Of a stretch of 6,171 nucleotides of DNA, positions 5,912-6,171 are shown in pieces. Under the pieces are notes generated by a model, which saw nothing but the letters and a program-made list of their open reading frames with translations, was not told where the DNA came from and searched no databases. The stretch is from Spirochaetales bacterium (GTDB lineage Bacteria > Spirochaetota > Spirochaetia > DSM-27196 > PWMO01), in NCBI GenBank assembly GCA_007130025.1, contig SLTF01000295.1:1-6171 (forward strand), given 5' to 3'. The position numbers and the translations under genes are program-made. Positions within the stretch are counted from its first letter, which is position 1, and every line of letters starts with the position of its first letter.

Positions 5912-6171
5912 ATGAAACGTCGACTCGTTCTCGCGTCTGTTCTGGTGGCGCTGCTTCTCGCGGCGGCGCCCATCTCCACGCAGGAGGTGCTGTTGCGTCA
6001 AGACGGACGAATCACCTCATCATCCGAGCGACTGCCCGATGGAACCCCAGTGCAGTGGCACACCATCAACTCTCCCGGTGATACGCTGATTCAGATTCAC
6101 GCGGTTTCGGTGGATTTTCCCATCGAGCTGCTGGTTGAGGTTCCCGGCCGGTCGAGGGAGTATGCGCGAGC
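5912..6171 (+). CDS. Secreted protein with signal peptide, possible PPC-like domain (partial, 5' end)
   Basis: The first 86 codons of a gene that runs out of the window. The ATG at 5912 follows AGGAG (5900-5904) by 7 nt. The N-terminus is a textbook signal peptide: MKRR, then a hydrophobic core at about 5-19, with likely cleavage near A19. There is no Cys near the cleavage point, so it is not an obvious lipoprotein. The mature part begins with an acidic/polar run and then reads RLPDGTPVQWH (40-50), GDTLIQIHAVSVDFPIELLVEV (56-77, given here as a range) and PG. A DG turn, then a GD turn leading into two strands around a S-x-DF motif, resembles pre-peptidase C-terminal (PPC) beta-sandwich domains of secreted proteins. 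That resemblance is by eye and weak. It is divergent from the ABC operon and has its own promoter; whether it is linked to the exporter is unknown. The gene itself is well supported, its function is not. Confidence 0.8.
   Translation, partial: MKRRLVLASVLVALLLAAAPISTQEVLLRQDGRITSSSERLPDGTPVQWHTINSPGDTLIQIHAVSVDFPIELLVEVPGRSREYAR

Overview
The window is 6.2 kb of gene-dense, visibly GC-rich bacterial chromosome with five protein genes in two converging blocks. The two topoisomerase subunits are of the compact topoisomerase IV type that I associate from memory with Spirochaetota, and more distantly Chlamydiota and Bacteroidota (for example RLRTGMYIGRLGDGS and GLNGVGTKAVNALS in ParE). My best guess is a GC-rich spirochaete or close relative. 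This is inference without a database search.

Layout. Positions 1-150 hold the last 49 codons of a protein-L-isoaspartate O-methyltransferase (pcm) on the + strand. After 4 nt comes a GTG-started parE (155-1945), then after 42 nt parC (1988-4048). The three probably form one transcription unit, as no promoter is evident between them. Only 6 nt after parC, the permease gene of a two-gene ABC-2 export system ends on the opposite strand (4055-4921). Its ATPase partner lies upstream of it on the minus strand (4908-5837), with a 14-nt overlap. A 74-nt divergent intergenic region (5838-5911) separates the ATPase from a + strand gene for a secreted protein that runs off the window at 5912-6171.

Function. 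ParE and ParC together make the A2B2 enzyme that decatenates replicated chromosomes. The ABC pair resembles the NodI/NodJ and DrrA/DrrB class of exporters; its substrate is unknown. The secreted protein has a signal peptide followed by a stretch that looks like a pre-peptidase C-terminal (PPC) type beta-sandwich.

Points worth a second look: a lysine/alanine/proline-rich, histone-H1-like tail on ParC; non-standard residues at the known quinolone-contact positions in both topoisomerase subunits; and a compact divergent promoter region in which the ABC ATPase gene appears to be transcribed without a leader while the other gene has an extended -10 promoter. I found no CRISPR array, mobile element, tRNA or rRNA, and no convincing evidence of an undescribed multi-gene system.
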